NCBI GenBank assembly: GCA_963814875.1
Contig: CAWFFJ010000025.1
Location: forward strand, 1 to 64,000
DNA length: 64,000 nucleotides
Direction: 5' to 3'
From: CAVSIS01 sp963814875
GTDB lineage: Bacteria; Acidobacteriota; Thermoanaerobaculia; Thermoanaerobaculales; Sulfomarinibacteraceae
Shown here: positions 50,197 through 58,663 of the stretch, in pieces
Numbering within the stretch: position 1 is the first letter of the stretch
Layout of the letters: each line of letters begins with the position of its first letter
Program-made: the position numbers and the translations under genes
Notes under the pieces: generated by a model
Told to the model about the DNA's origin: nothing
Database searches by the model: none
What the model saw: only the letters and a program-made list of their open reading frames with translations

Positions 50197-52262
50197 GTCG
50201 CACTGTCGCCCTCGTGTGGCCTGAGGAGCGCCTCGCCGAAGCGCTCGCCATGGTGGCCGGCGTGGGCGCCGATCCGGCGGCGGCCGCCGGCGCCGCGACC
50301 ACGGTCGAGGCGGCAGCTGCGCTCGGGCTCGAGGCGGAGCCGCTCAACGCGGTGCCGACTCCCGAGGAGCTCGGGTCGCGCGCACTCGTGCTGGTCGCGG
50401 TCGCTCCGGGTCGTGGCTCCGGTTGGCTGCTTGTGAGCGGGGCACGCGGCCGTCGGCTGAACGTCCTCGGCGCGGACGGCTCACGGGTCCGCCTCGACAC
50501 CTCTGAGCTCGAGGACCTGGCGGGAGGCAACGCCGAGACTCCGTTCGAAGGTCGTTGGCGCGAGGCGCTGGCGGCGATCGGCGCGTCACGAGTCGACGGG
50601 CGACACCGCCGATCGCGACCGCCTGTGCGACCCGGGTCGGGCGCGGACCGCGTGCGGGCCTACCGCCTGCGGCCGACCGGAAGCATGGCGCTGGGCGAGC
50701 AGGCTCGCCGGGCCGGCGTCGCCGGTGCGGCCGCAATGCTCGCTGCCACGCACGCCGCCCAGTACGTGCTGTGGATCGCCTCGTGGTGGCTGATCGGGCG
50801 TGGAGCTCTCAACGGACGGCTCGACGCCGGCTGGCTGGCGGCCTGGGCTCTGCTGCTCGCGACACGGGTTCCGCTCGTGGCCGCTGCGTCGCGCGCCGCG
50901 GGCGTGACGGTGGTCCGCGCGAGCACGGTGCTGCGGCGCCGGATTCTCGCAGGGATCCTGGCGCTCGAGCCCGAGGAGGTTTCCCGCATCGGGCCGGGTC
51001 GCCTGCTCGGACGCCTGCTCGAGTCCGGCTCGTTCGAGGTCCAGGCGCTCACCGGCGGTGTGCTGACCCTGACCGCGGTTCTTGAGCTCCTGTTTGCCGC
51101 GGTCGTGCTCGCTGCCGGTGCGGGGGGGTGGCCCCACGCTGCGCTGCTCGTGCTCTGGGTGGCGGCACTGGCGGTGGTTGCGGCGCGGGCCTCTGGCCGG
51201 ATCGACGAGTGGACGCACGCGCGGTTGGCGCTCACCGACGGGCTCGTCGAGCGCATGGTCGGGCACCTCACGCGGCTGCTCCAACAGCCGCCCGAGCAGT
51301 GGCACGAAGGGGAGGACGCTGCTGCTGCACGCTGCCAGCGCACGGGGCGCCGCATGGATCGAGACGGCGCCGTCTGGCTGTCGGCACTGCGCCGCGGGTG
51401 GATGGTGGTCGGGATTGCCGGGCTCGCTCCCGCCCTTCTGGCCCGGGACGGCGATGCCGGAGCGCTGGCCGTGGGACTGGGAGGCGTGCTGCTTGCGTCC
51501 GCGAGCGTGTCCAATCTCGCCACCGGGCTCGTTCGCCTCGCGGGCGCCCGGGTGTCGTGGCGTCAGAGTGAGCCGTTGCGCGCCGCAGCACAGCGCAGGG
51601 AGCGAGCCGGTGAGCTGCCGCTGTCTCTCGCACTGCACCCGGACGCGCCCGGCTCGGCGCAGGCGCGCCTGGAGGCGCGCGGTGTCGAGCTGCACCGCGC
51701 GGACCGGACGCGTCCAGTGCTGAGCCGGCTCGAGCTGACGGTTGCCGCCGGTGAGCGTTGGCGGGTCACTGGAGCAGCCGGGAGCGGGCGCTCGAGCCTG
51801 GCCGCGGTGCTGCTCGGGCTGCTTCGACCTGATCAGGGAGAGCTGGCGATCGCGGGCCTCGACCTGGCCTCGCTTGGGCCGGAACGATGGCGTCGGTGGG
51901 TGGTCGGCCAGCCGGCGGCGGAGCAGGACCATCTGCTCGGAGGGAGCCTGGCCTTCAACCTCCTGCTCGGCCGCGGCTGGCCCCCGAGCGCCTCCGATCT
52001 CGCGGGCGCCGAGCTGATGTGCCGCGAGCTCGGGCTGGGTCCACTGATCGACCGCATGCCGAGCGGGATCTTCACCCAGGTCGGAGACACCGGGTGGCAG
52101 CTCTCCCACGGAGAGCGCGCCCGGGTGCTGCTCGCCCGAGCGTTGCTCCGCGGGGGCCGATTCCTGGTCCTCGACGGCCCGCTTGCCGGCCTCGATCCGG
52201 TCACTCGGGCGACGGTCATCGGTCGTCTGGATCGCGACCCCCGCGCGGTCGTGCTCCTGTGA
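50193..52262 (+). CDS. ABC exporter subunit with degenerate C39-like and ATPase sites
   Basis: A 689-aa partner of the preceding transporter. The first ~130 residues look like a decayed C39 domain (AAALGLEAEPLNAVPTPEEL, then a GSGWLLVSGARGRRLNVLG strand pair) without the catalytic Cys or His. Six TM helices span ~165-420. In the nucleotide-binding domain Walker A reads GAAGSGRSS (Lys replaced by Arg, ~530) and Walker B LVLDGPLAGLD (catalytic Glu replaced by Gly, ~658), yet the signature LSHGERARVLLARAL is intact. That is complementary to the neighbour's defects, as in asymmetric heterodimeric exporters. ATGA overlap with the upstream gene. A shorter second ABC gene of this kind is typical of NHLM systems. 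Confidence 0.82.
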   Translation: MSRTVALVWPEERLAEALAMVAGVGADPAAAAGAATTVEAAAALGLEAEPLNAVPTPEELGSRALVLVAVAPGRGSGWLLVSGARGRRLNVLGADGSRVRLDTSELEDLAGGNAETPFEGRWREALAAIGASRVDGRHRRSRPPVRPGSGADRVRAYRLRPTGSMALGEQARRAGVAGAAAMLAATHAAQYVLWIASWWLIGRGALNGRLDAGWLAAWALLLATRVPLVAAASRAAGVTVVRASTVLRRRILAGILALEPEEVSRIGPGRLLGRLLESGSFEVQALTGGVLTLTAVLELLFAAVVLAAGAGGWPHAALLVLWVAALAVVAARASGRIDEWTHARLALTDGLVERMVGHLTRLLQQPPEQWHEGEDAAAARCQRTGRRMDRDGAVWLSALRRGWMVVGIAGLAPALLARDGDAGALAVGLGGVLLASASVSNLATGLVRLAGARVSWRQSEPLRAAAQRRERAGELPLSLALHPDAPGSAQARLEARGVELHRADRTRPVLSRLELTVAAGERWRVTGAAGSGRSSLAAVLLGLLRPDQGELAIAGLDLASLGPERWRRWVVGQPAAEQDHLLGGSLAFNLLLGRGWPPSASDLAGAELMCRELGLGPLIDRMPSGIFTQVGDTGWQLSHGERARVLLARALLRGGRFLVLDGPLAGLDPVTRATVIGRLDRDPRAVVLL

Positions 52263-52267
52263 TCGGT

Positions 52268-52281
52268 GGCTGATATCAGCC
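52268..52281. promoter_or_regulatory. 14-bp perfect palindrome after exporter operon
   Basis: GGCTGATATCAGCC, five bases past the stop of the second ABC gene. It could be a transcription-factor site or part of a weak hairpin. The remaining 52282-52494 shows no gene. Confidence 0.35.
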
Positions 52282-52494
52282 AGTCTGGCTCGAAAACGGC
52301 CCGGGGGTCGGGGCCAGGAGGGCATCGGCTGCCTCTGCAACGCGCGTGAAAGACGTGGGGTCGCACGCCGCTCTGAGCAGGTTGCCCTGGCACGGTGTTT
52401 GCTGTCTCCTCGACGAGTCGTGAGCGTCTCGGCGCTCGAGTCGGATCGCGCAGCGAGCATCGACTCGGCGAGATCCGACGGAATGGAGGCAACA

Positions 52495-53079
52495 ATGATC
52501 CGCAAGCTCTTGAACATGGCGGTGGCGATCGCTGCGTTGGTCGTGCTTTCCAGCCTGCCGGCGGCTGCTGACGAGAGTCAGCCGACGGTGTTCAATGCCA
52601 AGGGCCCGAACGGGTCCCAGGTCTGGGTCAGCATCGATCTCACGCGCCAGCGTCTGACGGAGCAGTACGTGCCCCTCGTGGTCGCCGTCAGAAACGGTGA
52701 GAAGGGAGTGGCAACGCTGAATCGATCTTCGTTCACCCTGACCGGCAGCGATGGCCGTGGCGAGCCGATGCCCGACCTCCAGACACTCCGCGCCAACTAC
52801 CAGAAGGACCTGTTCGACCTTACCGCGGTCCGCCTCTACGGCTTCCCGTTCGGCACGCTCCTCGATCTGGGCCACGTCCAACCCTCGGAGTTCTTTCCGG
52901 TGCCTGGCGCGGGCAGCGGCGTGAGGCTCGACACGGTCGCCCTCCTGCCGTTCAACTGGACGGTGGACATCCTCTACTTCAAGCGTCCGGCCGGCATGGC
53001 CGAGGGCCAGGTGATGACCCTGAAGGTTGCGCCCAAGGGGTGGGAGACCCCGATCATCCTGCACTTCGCCGTGAAGTAG
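52495..53079 (+). CDS. secreted protein of unknown function
   Basis: A 194-aa protein with a signal peptide (MIRKLLNMAVAIAALVVLSS, cleavage after AAA-D). ATG 52495 follows GGAGG. The mature part is beta-rich with no cysteine (SQVWVSIDLTRQRLTEQYVP, VAVRNGEKGVATLNRSSFTL), resembling an Ig-like fold. I recognise no family. It stands alone and its end is followed by a perfect hairpin. Confidence 0.65.
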   Translation: MIRKLLNMAVAIAALVVLSSLPAAADESQPTVFNAKGPNGSQVWVSIDLTRQRLTEQYVPLVVAVRNGEKGVATLNRSSFTLTGSDGRGEPMPDLQTLRANYQKDLFDLTAVRLYGFPFGTLLDLGHVQPSEFFPVPGAGSGVRLDTVALLPFNWTVDILYFKRPAGMAEGQVMTLKVAPKGWETPIILHFAVK

Positions 53080-53107
53080 ACGCCACTGGGACCCTGCTGC
53101 GCAGACT

Positions 53108-53126
53108 GGATGCGCGACGCGCATCC
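53108..53126. terminator. hairpin between convergent genes
   Basis: GGATGCGC-GAC-GCGCATCC: a perfect 8-bp stem with a 3-base loop, 29 bp after the secreted protein's stop and 80 bp before the end of the convergent dehydrogenase. No T run follows. Confidence 0.55.
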
Positions 53127-53205
53127 AAAGCAGCTCGTGCCGCAGAGCCCGCGAGAAGCAGCTGAGCTTGAGGATGACCGTCCCAGGGCTCCGAGGCGCA
53201 AGCTG

Positions 53206-54213
53206 CTAAGGGATCAAGACCAACGCGCCCTCGACGTCTCCCGCTCGGAGACGGTCGAGGGCGTCGTTGGCCTGATCCAACGGCACGGTCTCGACCTGGG
53301 TCCGGACCGGGACCTGGGGCGCGATCGCGAGCAGCTCGTCGCCGTCGCGCCGCTCGAGGTTGGCCACCGAGCGCAGCTCCCGCTCCTCCCACAGCAGACG
53401 GTAGGGAAACGACGGGATGTCGCTCATGTGGATGCCGCCGCAGACCACGGTCCCGCCCTTGACCACGCTTGCAAGAGCGGCGGGTACGAGAGCGCCGACA
53501 GGGGCGAAGATCAGTGCGGCGTCGAGAGGCTCTGGCGGCTGCTCGTCGGAGCCGCCCGCCCACTCAGCACCGAGGCGGCGGGCGAAGGCTTGGGCCCGGC
53601 GGTCTCCGGGCCTGGTGAAGGCAAAGATGGAGCTGCCCTGGTGACGGGCGATCTGAGCGACGATGTGGGCCGCGGCTCCGAAGCCGTACAGTCCGAGGCG
53701 GCGGACTCTGGAACCGGCGAGGCGGAGCGAGCGGTAGCCGATCAGCCCCGCGCACAGCAGCGGCGCCGCCTCGGCGTCGGTGTAGCCGTCAGGAATGGCG
53801 AAGCAGTAGCGTTGGTCGGCCACGGCGTACTCGGCGAAGCCGCCGTCGAGGGTGTAGCCGGTGAAACGTGCGTTGTCGCACAGGTTCTCGCGACCCTGCC
53901 GGCACGACGGGCAGTCACCGCAGGTCCAGCCCAACCACGGCACGCCGACGCGGTCTCCAACTGCAAAGCGGGAGACGCCTTCACCCGAGGCGACGACAGA
54001 GGCGACGATCTCGTGCCCAGGAATGACCGGAATCGACGGGTCCGGAAGCTCGTCGTCGACGAGGTGCAGGTCGGTACGGCAGACGCCGCACGCCTGGACC
54101 CGGAGGAGCAGCTGCCCGGTCTCCGGCGTGGGGACCGGTCGTTGACGGAGGATGAGCCGGCCTCCTGGCTCTTCGAGCACCATCGCGCGCATCGCGTCTG
54201 GGATTCGTGTCAC
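53206..54213 (-). CDS. zinc-dependent alcohol dehydrogenase
   Basis: A 335-aa medium-chain dehydrogenase/reductase. The catalytic zinc site starts CGVCRTDLH and GHE; the structural zinc loop is CGDCPSCRQGRENLC. The Rossmann glycine motif is LGLYGFGAAAH, atypical of GxGxxG, resembling the AdhA-like alcohol dehydrogenases with GFGAxAH. Start GTG 54213 behind AGGAGGT. Substrate is probably a primary alcohol or aldehyde. Confidence 0.88.
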   Translation of the reverse strand: MTRIPDAMRAMVLEEPGGRLILRQRPVPTPETGQLLLRVQACGVCRTDLHLVDDELPDPSIPVIPGHEIVASVVASGEGVSRFAVGDRVGVPWLGWTCGDCPSCRQGRENLCDNARFTGYTLDGGFAEYAVADQRYCFAIPDGYTDAEAAPLLCAGLIGYRSLRLAGSRVRRLGLYGFGAAAHIVAQIARHQGSSIFAFTRPGDRRAQAFARRLGAEWAGGSDEQPPEPLDAALIFAPVGALVPAALASVVKGGTVVCGGIHMSDIPSFPYRLLWEERELRSVANLERRDGDELLAIAPQVPVRTQVETVPLDQANDALDRLRAGDVEGALVLIP

Positions 54214-54298
54214 GGTCTACCTCCTCGTTCGCTTGCGGCCTCGCGCTCTCTTCTCGAGGGCAACAGCCGGGCGGACCGGACGTATCCCGGCGGTTGCC

Positions 54299-55240
54299 TC
54301 AGCCGAGGAAGCCGAGCACGTAGCGTCCGCCGACCACCACGATCACCGCCGCGAGCATGACCTTGATCGCCTTTGCCGGTACGTGCTTCTGGGCGCGGGC
54401 GCCGCAGTACATGCCGGCCGCTCCACCGAGCCCGAACAGCAGTCCGAGGAGCCAGTCCGGAGCCACTGCGAGATGAGGGTAGCCCGGTGCGATGGCCTGG
54501 TAGAACGCCACCCCGGCGAGCGAGGTGATGAACGTCCCGGCGAGCGCGGCCCCGGCGACGGTGTAGACCGGCAGCCTGAAGACGCTGACGAAGAACGGCG
54601 CGATGATCGCTCCGCCGCCGATGCCGTAGACGCCGCCGATGACGCCGACAACGAGCGAGAGCACGAAGACGCCGAGGGTTGAGAAGGCGAAGGTCTCGCC
54701 GTAGAACTCGAACTGGATTCGGCCGAGGCTGAAGCGTCGGACGACGACCCGGGGAATCGGCTCCCCGTCGGCTCGTCGTCGGCGAAAGTCGGCGACCAGG
54801 CGCTGGAAACGCTCCTCGGCTCCGGCGGCGCCTCCTGGTGTGCGGCGGGCGACAAGGTCACGGATCATGCGTGTCCCGATGTAGAGCAGGACCAGCCCCG
54901 CGAAGAGCTTGAACCCGCGGGGATCGGGCAGGTAGCGCACCCTGAGGAAGGCGCCCAGCAGCACGCCCGGGAGGGTGCCGAGGACCACGACCCAGGTCAG
55001 CGGCCAGACCATTCGCCCCTCACGGATGTAGCGCCACACTCCGCTCGGGATGGCGACGATGTTGTAGAGCTGGTTGGTGGCGCTGACCGAGGGGCTGACG
55101 AAACCGAGCACGCTCATCTGGAACGGCAGCAGCAGGAAGGCGCCAGACACACCGCCCATCGAGGTGAAGAACGAGATCACGAATGCCACCAGCGGCGGCA
55201 CGAGTGGCGAGATCTGGACCCCTGAGATGGGAAAGGTCAC
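54299..55240 (-). CDS. TauE/SafE-family membrane permease
   Basis: A 313-aa protein with about eight TM helices in two homologous halves: FISFFTSMGGVSGAFLLLP with SATNQLYNIVAIPSG near the N-terminus, and VGVIGGVYGIGGGAIIAPFF with GTFITSLAGVAFYQ in the second half. The family exports sulfite, sulfoacetate or related anions; the substrate here is unknown. A hydrophilic loop (~130-180) separates the halves. Translation most likely starts at GTG 55240; the open frame upstream to 55912 has no membrane content. Confidence 0.85.
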   Translation of the reverse strand: MTFPISGVQISPLVPPLVAFVISFFTSMGGVSGAFLLLPFQMSVLGFVSPSVSATNQLYNIVAIPSGVWRYIREGRMVWPLTWVVVLGTLPGVLLGAFLRVRYLPDPRGFKLFAGLVLLYIGTRMIRDLVARRTPGGAAGAEERFQRLVADFRRRRADGEPIPRVVVRRFSLGRIQFEFYGETFAFSTLGVFVLSLVVGVIGGVYGIGGGAIIAPFFVSVFRLPVYTVAGAALAGTFITSLAGVAFYQAIAPGYPHLAVAPDWLLGLLFGLGGAAGMYCGARAQKHVPAKAIKVMLAAVIVVVGGRYVLGFLG

Positions 55241-55414
55241 CGCATCACCCCATCCGAGGGTAAGCTCGTCTCGGTGCGATCTCAAGTCCCGAGGGGAGGA
55301 GTGCCAGCGTTTGCTGGGATGAGGAGGTCTCAGCGCACGTGTACGTTCTTGACCCCGGACCGGTACAATCGATGGAGACGTCTCGATCGGGGTGTGCTGG
55401 AAAGGAGGACCCGC

Positions 55415-55615
55415 ATGCGCCGGGTACCCGAACTGTTGATCATCCTCAGCGTCATCTCGTTCCTGATGGGGACCTCGCGGGCATTCTTTGGGCGAATGAT
55501 CGTGGGATACTCGAGGCTCGCGGTCGGTCCGGAGACCTATTGGCGCGGGGCGGCGTTCCTGGTGTTGTTGGCCATCGCCCTGCTCATGCTCGAGCGTCGC
55601 GAGCGGAGCGGCTGA
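55415..55615 (+). CDS. small two-helix membrane protein
   Basis: A 66-aa protein with two hydrophobic segments (LLIILSVISFLMGTSRAFF and AAFLVLLAIALLML) and a strong ribosome site (AAAGGAGG, 7 bp before ATG 55415). No family recognised. It is divergent from the TauE gene. The 286 bp to the next gene carry a GCATGCCCC..GGGGATGC inverted repeat (about 55744-55765) and no other gene. Confidence 0.65.
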   Translation: MRRVPELLIILSVISFLMGTSRAFFGRMIVGYSRLAVGPETYWRGAAFLVLLAIALLMLERRERSG

Positions 55616-55901
55616 CGCGGCGGGGTCTCCGAACTCGTGGCGGGCGGGAGGTACCCGCAGAGCCGCCCCGATCGGCGGTGTACGTCGGGTTTGTCGCGAC
55701 GGAAGCTCTGGTGTCGGTTGGTGCTCTCTGGGGCACCTCGCTTGCATGCCCCCGCGAGGGGATGCCAGCATGAAGTGCGATGGAGTTGGCGCAGGCGCGC
55801 CTCGAGGGAGGGCCCACGACCCGGATGGCGGGTGTTGCCTGGGGTCACGGGGCCGATCGACCGCCTCGAAGCTCGTCGAGTCGTAATGGGAGGTTGAGTA
55901 C

Positions 55902-58475
55902 GTGGAGGGCAACCATAGTGGGCCGGAACGACAGGACGCGCGCCTCGACTTGATCGCGCGCTATCTGTCGGACGAGATCGCGCCGATGATCTTCCTCGAC
56001 GCGATCGACGACCTGCTACAGAGTCCGCCTCAGATCATTGGCCTCGCGGTGCGGGGCTGGCTCGTCTCCCAGCTTCGTGGTGCTCCCGGGGTCGCAGTCT
56101 CGGACTACCTGTACCACGCGATCAAGAAGCTGCATCTGCTCGGTGAGCTCGAACTGGTCCCCGCGCCCGAGCTGGCGGCGTTCCTGCGTGGTTCCTTTCC
56201 GGAAATCCTGAGGTTGTGTCCGGACCACGAGCGCGCCGCGCTGGTGCAAAACCTCGAGCACATGGGCTCGAGCGAGACCTCTCTCGCGTCGCGGGTCGAG
56301 GTGCTGCATCGTCCAGCCGGCCGATCCGGGACGTCGGGGACGAGTGCACATTCTTCGGGGGGTGGGGCCGGCGGTGGACAGCCCGCGATGGCGGGCCAGG
56401 CGACTGGTCCGGCCACCGGCCCGCCAGGCTACGCTCCACCAGCCGGCGCGGCCGGCGGGCCGGCCGCCGGAGGAACGGCGCAGGCCTCCGTTGCCCTTCC
56501 GGTGTCGGTGGTCGAGGGTCTGGGCCGTCTCAACCTGCTGCTCGATCGGATTGAGCACGTGCCCAGGCATGAGGGGGCCAGGGTCCCAGACGCCGAGCTC
56601 CTGGCAGGGGCCGCGACCGAGATGGCGGCCGTTTCCCGTGACGGGAGCGAGCTTGACGGGCGCCTGCGCAGGCTTCAGGAGCTGGGCGGCTCCGAGATCG
56701 GCTTCAGTGTGCTCCGCCTGCTCGGCCGCAGTCTGCCCGACTGGGCACCACCCCCGGGAGAGGTCCAGCCGTTTGGCGCCGTGCGCGCCATGCAGAAGAT
56801 CATCAACCTCGCCCAGGAGAACGACGAGACGCAGCGCAGGTTCAGCGAGCTGGTGTCGGCGGCGGTCGAGCAGTTCAACGAGGGGGCACTCGGGCGCGCG
56901 GTCACGATGCTCGACCTCGCCCAGCGGATGATCGACAACGAGGATGTCGACGCTACCATCGTCAAGGCGGTGGTCGGCCAGGTCTACCCGACCCTCGACC
57001 ACCATCAGCTGCGAGAGATGGCGGACAGCGAGGAGAAACACCAGCTACTGCGTCGGGTGATGGCGTTCTTTCCGCAGCTCGAACCGGAGGAGCTGCTCCT
57101 CGAGCTCGAGGTCGAACCGAAGCGGGATCGGCGGCGGACGCTCATCTCTCTGCTGACGGTGCACGGCACCACAGCGCGCACCACGGTCTTGGCCGCCCTG
57201 CGCGACGGGATCGCCGGAACCCGTCAGTTCCCCTGGCACTTCGAGCGCAACCTGCTCTATCTGCTCCGCTCTATTCCACGCTCCAGCGACGAGCCACTCG
57301 AGTCGGAGATCGATGTTCTGGTCCACCTCTCGGACCCGGCGGGCCCGCTGGCGGTCGTCCGGGAAGCGCTCGCAGGGCTTTCCCAGATCAGCCACGAACG
57401 GGTCGACACGACGCTCGCTGCCCGGATGAGCGAGCTCGAGGACGCTCTGACCGGTTCGCGCGAGCTTCCTCACAACGAGGAGGAGCTTCGCGGACTGCTC
57501 GAGAGTATCGTCGTGACTCTGGCCCGGACGCCCACCGTCGCTGCCCGGCGCGCCGTCGTTACTCACGGTCTCAAGCGACGTGGAGTGCTCGGCGACACCC
57601 TCGGGAGGCTCGCGCGTCTTGGCGCCCAGGACCTCTCCGAAGATCCGCAACTGGTCGAGCGCCTCATTGCGGCGGTCCGGGCCGACCTCCCGACCAAGGT
57701 CTTCGGGTTCACGGTGACGACCCCGCGCCGGGCCCACGCGATCGAGAGCCTCATCAACGCCCTCGCCGGGACTGACACTCCGGAGGTCCGCCAGCTACTG
57801 ACCGAGATCACGAGCCGGTTTGCCGGCCAGCCTTTTGCTGAGCCGGCGGCCCGCACCCTGGCGCAGCTGGGTACCGTGGTGCGAGAGGAGGAACGGCCGA
57901 CCGCGTCGCTGTCCGGCGATCTCAAGCTCTTCGGGCTACCCAACCTCCTCCAAAACCTCACGGACTCGCAGGTCTCGGGTGTGCTGACGCTGTTCGACGA
58001 AGACGGTGCGGTGTCCGCGTCGATGGTGCTCGACCGCGGTGCGCTTCGCGATGCGCGTGCAGGCAACCTGATTGGCGACACTGCCGTGTACCAGCTCTTG
58101 GAGCGGCCAGGGGTCGGGCGTTTCGTGTTCGTCAACCGGACCGATCTTCCGCCGGCTGCTGCAGTGGAGAGCATGACCGACTCGGTGACGGCCGTCCTCC
58201 TCGAGGGTATGCGCCGCTACGACGAGCTCGCGCGCGCAGTCACCATCGTTCCCGATCACGCGCGCTTCAGGCCCACCGGTCGCAAGCCGAGCCAGGTCTC
58301 TGACGAGGCCGACCCGGACCTGGTCCGGTCGGTGTGGCTGCAGGCGGCGGAGGGGCGTAGCCCGACTGAGAGTGAGAGCTCGCTTGCCGTCGACAGCTTT
58401 CGGGTCCGCCGACTGTATGAGCAGTGGCTGACCGAGGGCGCGCTCACACCGACCGAGGAGGACTCGCCAGACTGA
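55902..58475 (+). CDS. DUF4388 (PATAN-like) domain protein with helical repeats
   Basis: An 857-aa cytoplasmic protein. Residues 1-130 are helical; residues ~140-200 are a Gly/Ala/Pro-rich linker. From 205 to ~660 amphipathic helices of HEAT-like character follow (LLELEVEPKRDRRRTLISLL, for example). Residues ~665-770 match DUF4388: SGDLKLFGLPNLLQNLTDSQ, VSGVLTLFDEDGAVSASMVL, GDTAVYQLLERPGVGRFVF. A short helical tail ends it. DUF4388 proteins often accompany two-component and gliding or type IV pilus signalling; that role is inference. Start GTG 55902 after GGGAGG. Confidence 0.75.
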   Translation: MEGNHSGPERQDARLDLIARYLSDEIAPMIFLDAIDDLLQSPPQIIGLAVRGWLVSQLRGAPGVAVSDYLYHAIKKLHLLGELELVPAPELAAFLRGSFPEILRLCPDHERAALVQNLEHMGSSETSLASRVEVLHRPAGRSGTSGTSAHSSGGGAGGGQPAMAGQATGPATGPPGYAPPAGAAGGPAAGGTAQASVALPVSVVEGLGRLNLLLDRIEHVPRHEGARVPDAELLAGAATEMAAVSRDGSELDGRLRRLQELGGSEIGFSVLRLLGRSLPDWAPPPGEVQPFGAVRAMQKIINLAQENDETQRRFSELVSAAVEQFNEGALGRAVTMLDLAQRMIDNEDVDATIVKAVVGQVYPTLDHHQLREMADSEEKHQLLRRVMAFFPQLEPEELLLELEVEPKRDRRRTLISLLTVHGTTARTTVLAALRDGIAGTRQFPWHFERNLLYLLRSIPRSSDEPLESEIDVLVHLSDPAGPLAVVREALAGLSQISHERVDTTLAARMSELEDALTGSRELPHNEEELRGLLESIVVTLARTPTVAARRAVVTHGLKRRGVLGDTLGRLARLGAQDLSEDPQLVERLIAAVRADLPTKVFGFTVTTPRRAHAIESLINALAGTDTPEVRQLLTEITSRFAGQPFAEPAARTLAQLGTVVREEERPTASLSGDLKLFGLPNLLQNLTDSQVSGVLTLFDEDGAVSASMVLDRGALRDARAGNLIGDTAVYQLLERPGVGRFVFVNRTDLPPAAAVESMTDSVTAVLLEGMRRYDELARAVTIVPDHARFRPTGRKPSQVSDEADPDLVRSVWLQAAEGRSPTESESSLAVDSFRVRRLYEQWLTEGALTPTEEDSPD

Positions 58476-58663
58476 CCGCCAGGGGCCGGGAAAGTCCACC
58501 GCCGCCGTTCGTGCGGTTGCAGACTGTCGAGTCGCGGAGGCGGAGGATCGGTCTCTGCCACCCTCGCGGTGACCCGCGCGACACCGGCTGTTGACATCCT
58601 CTTCTCGATTGGCGGCTGCGCGGGAGGCCGGGGGTAGACTGAAGGGAAGGAGCTGGAGGTGCC

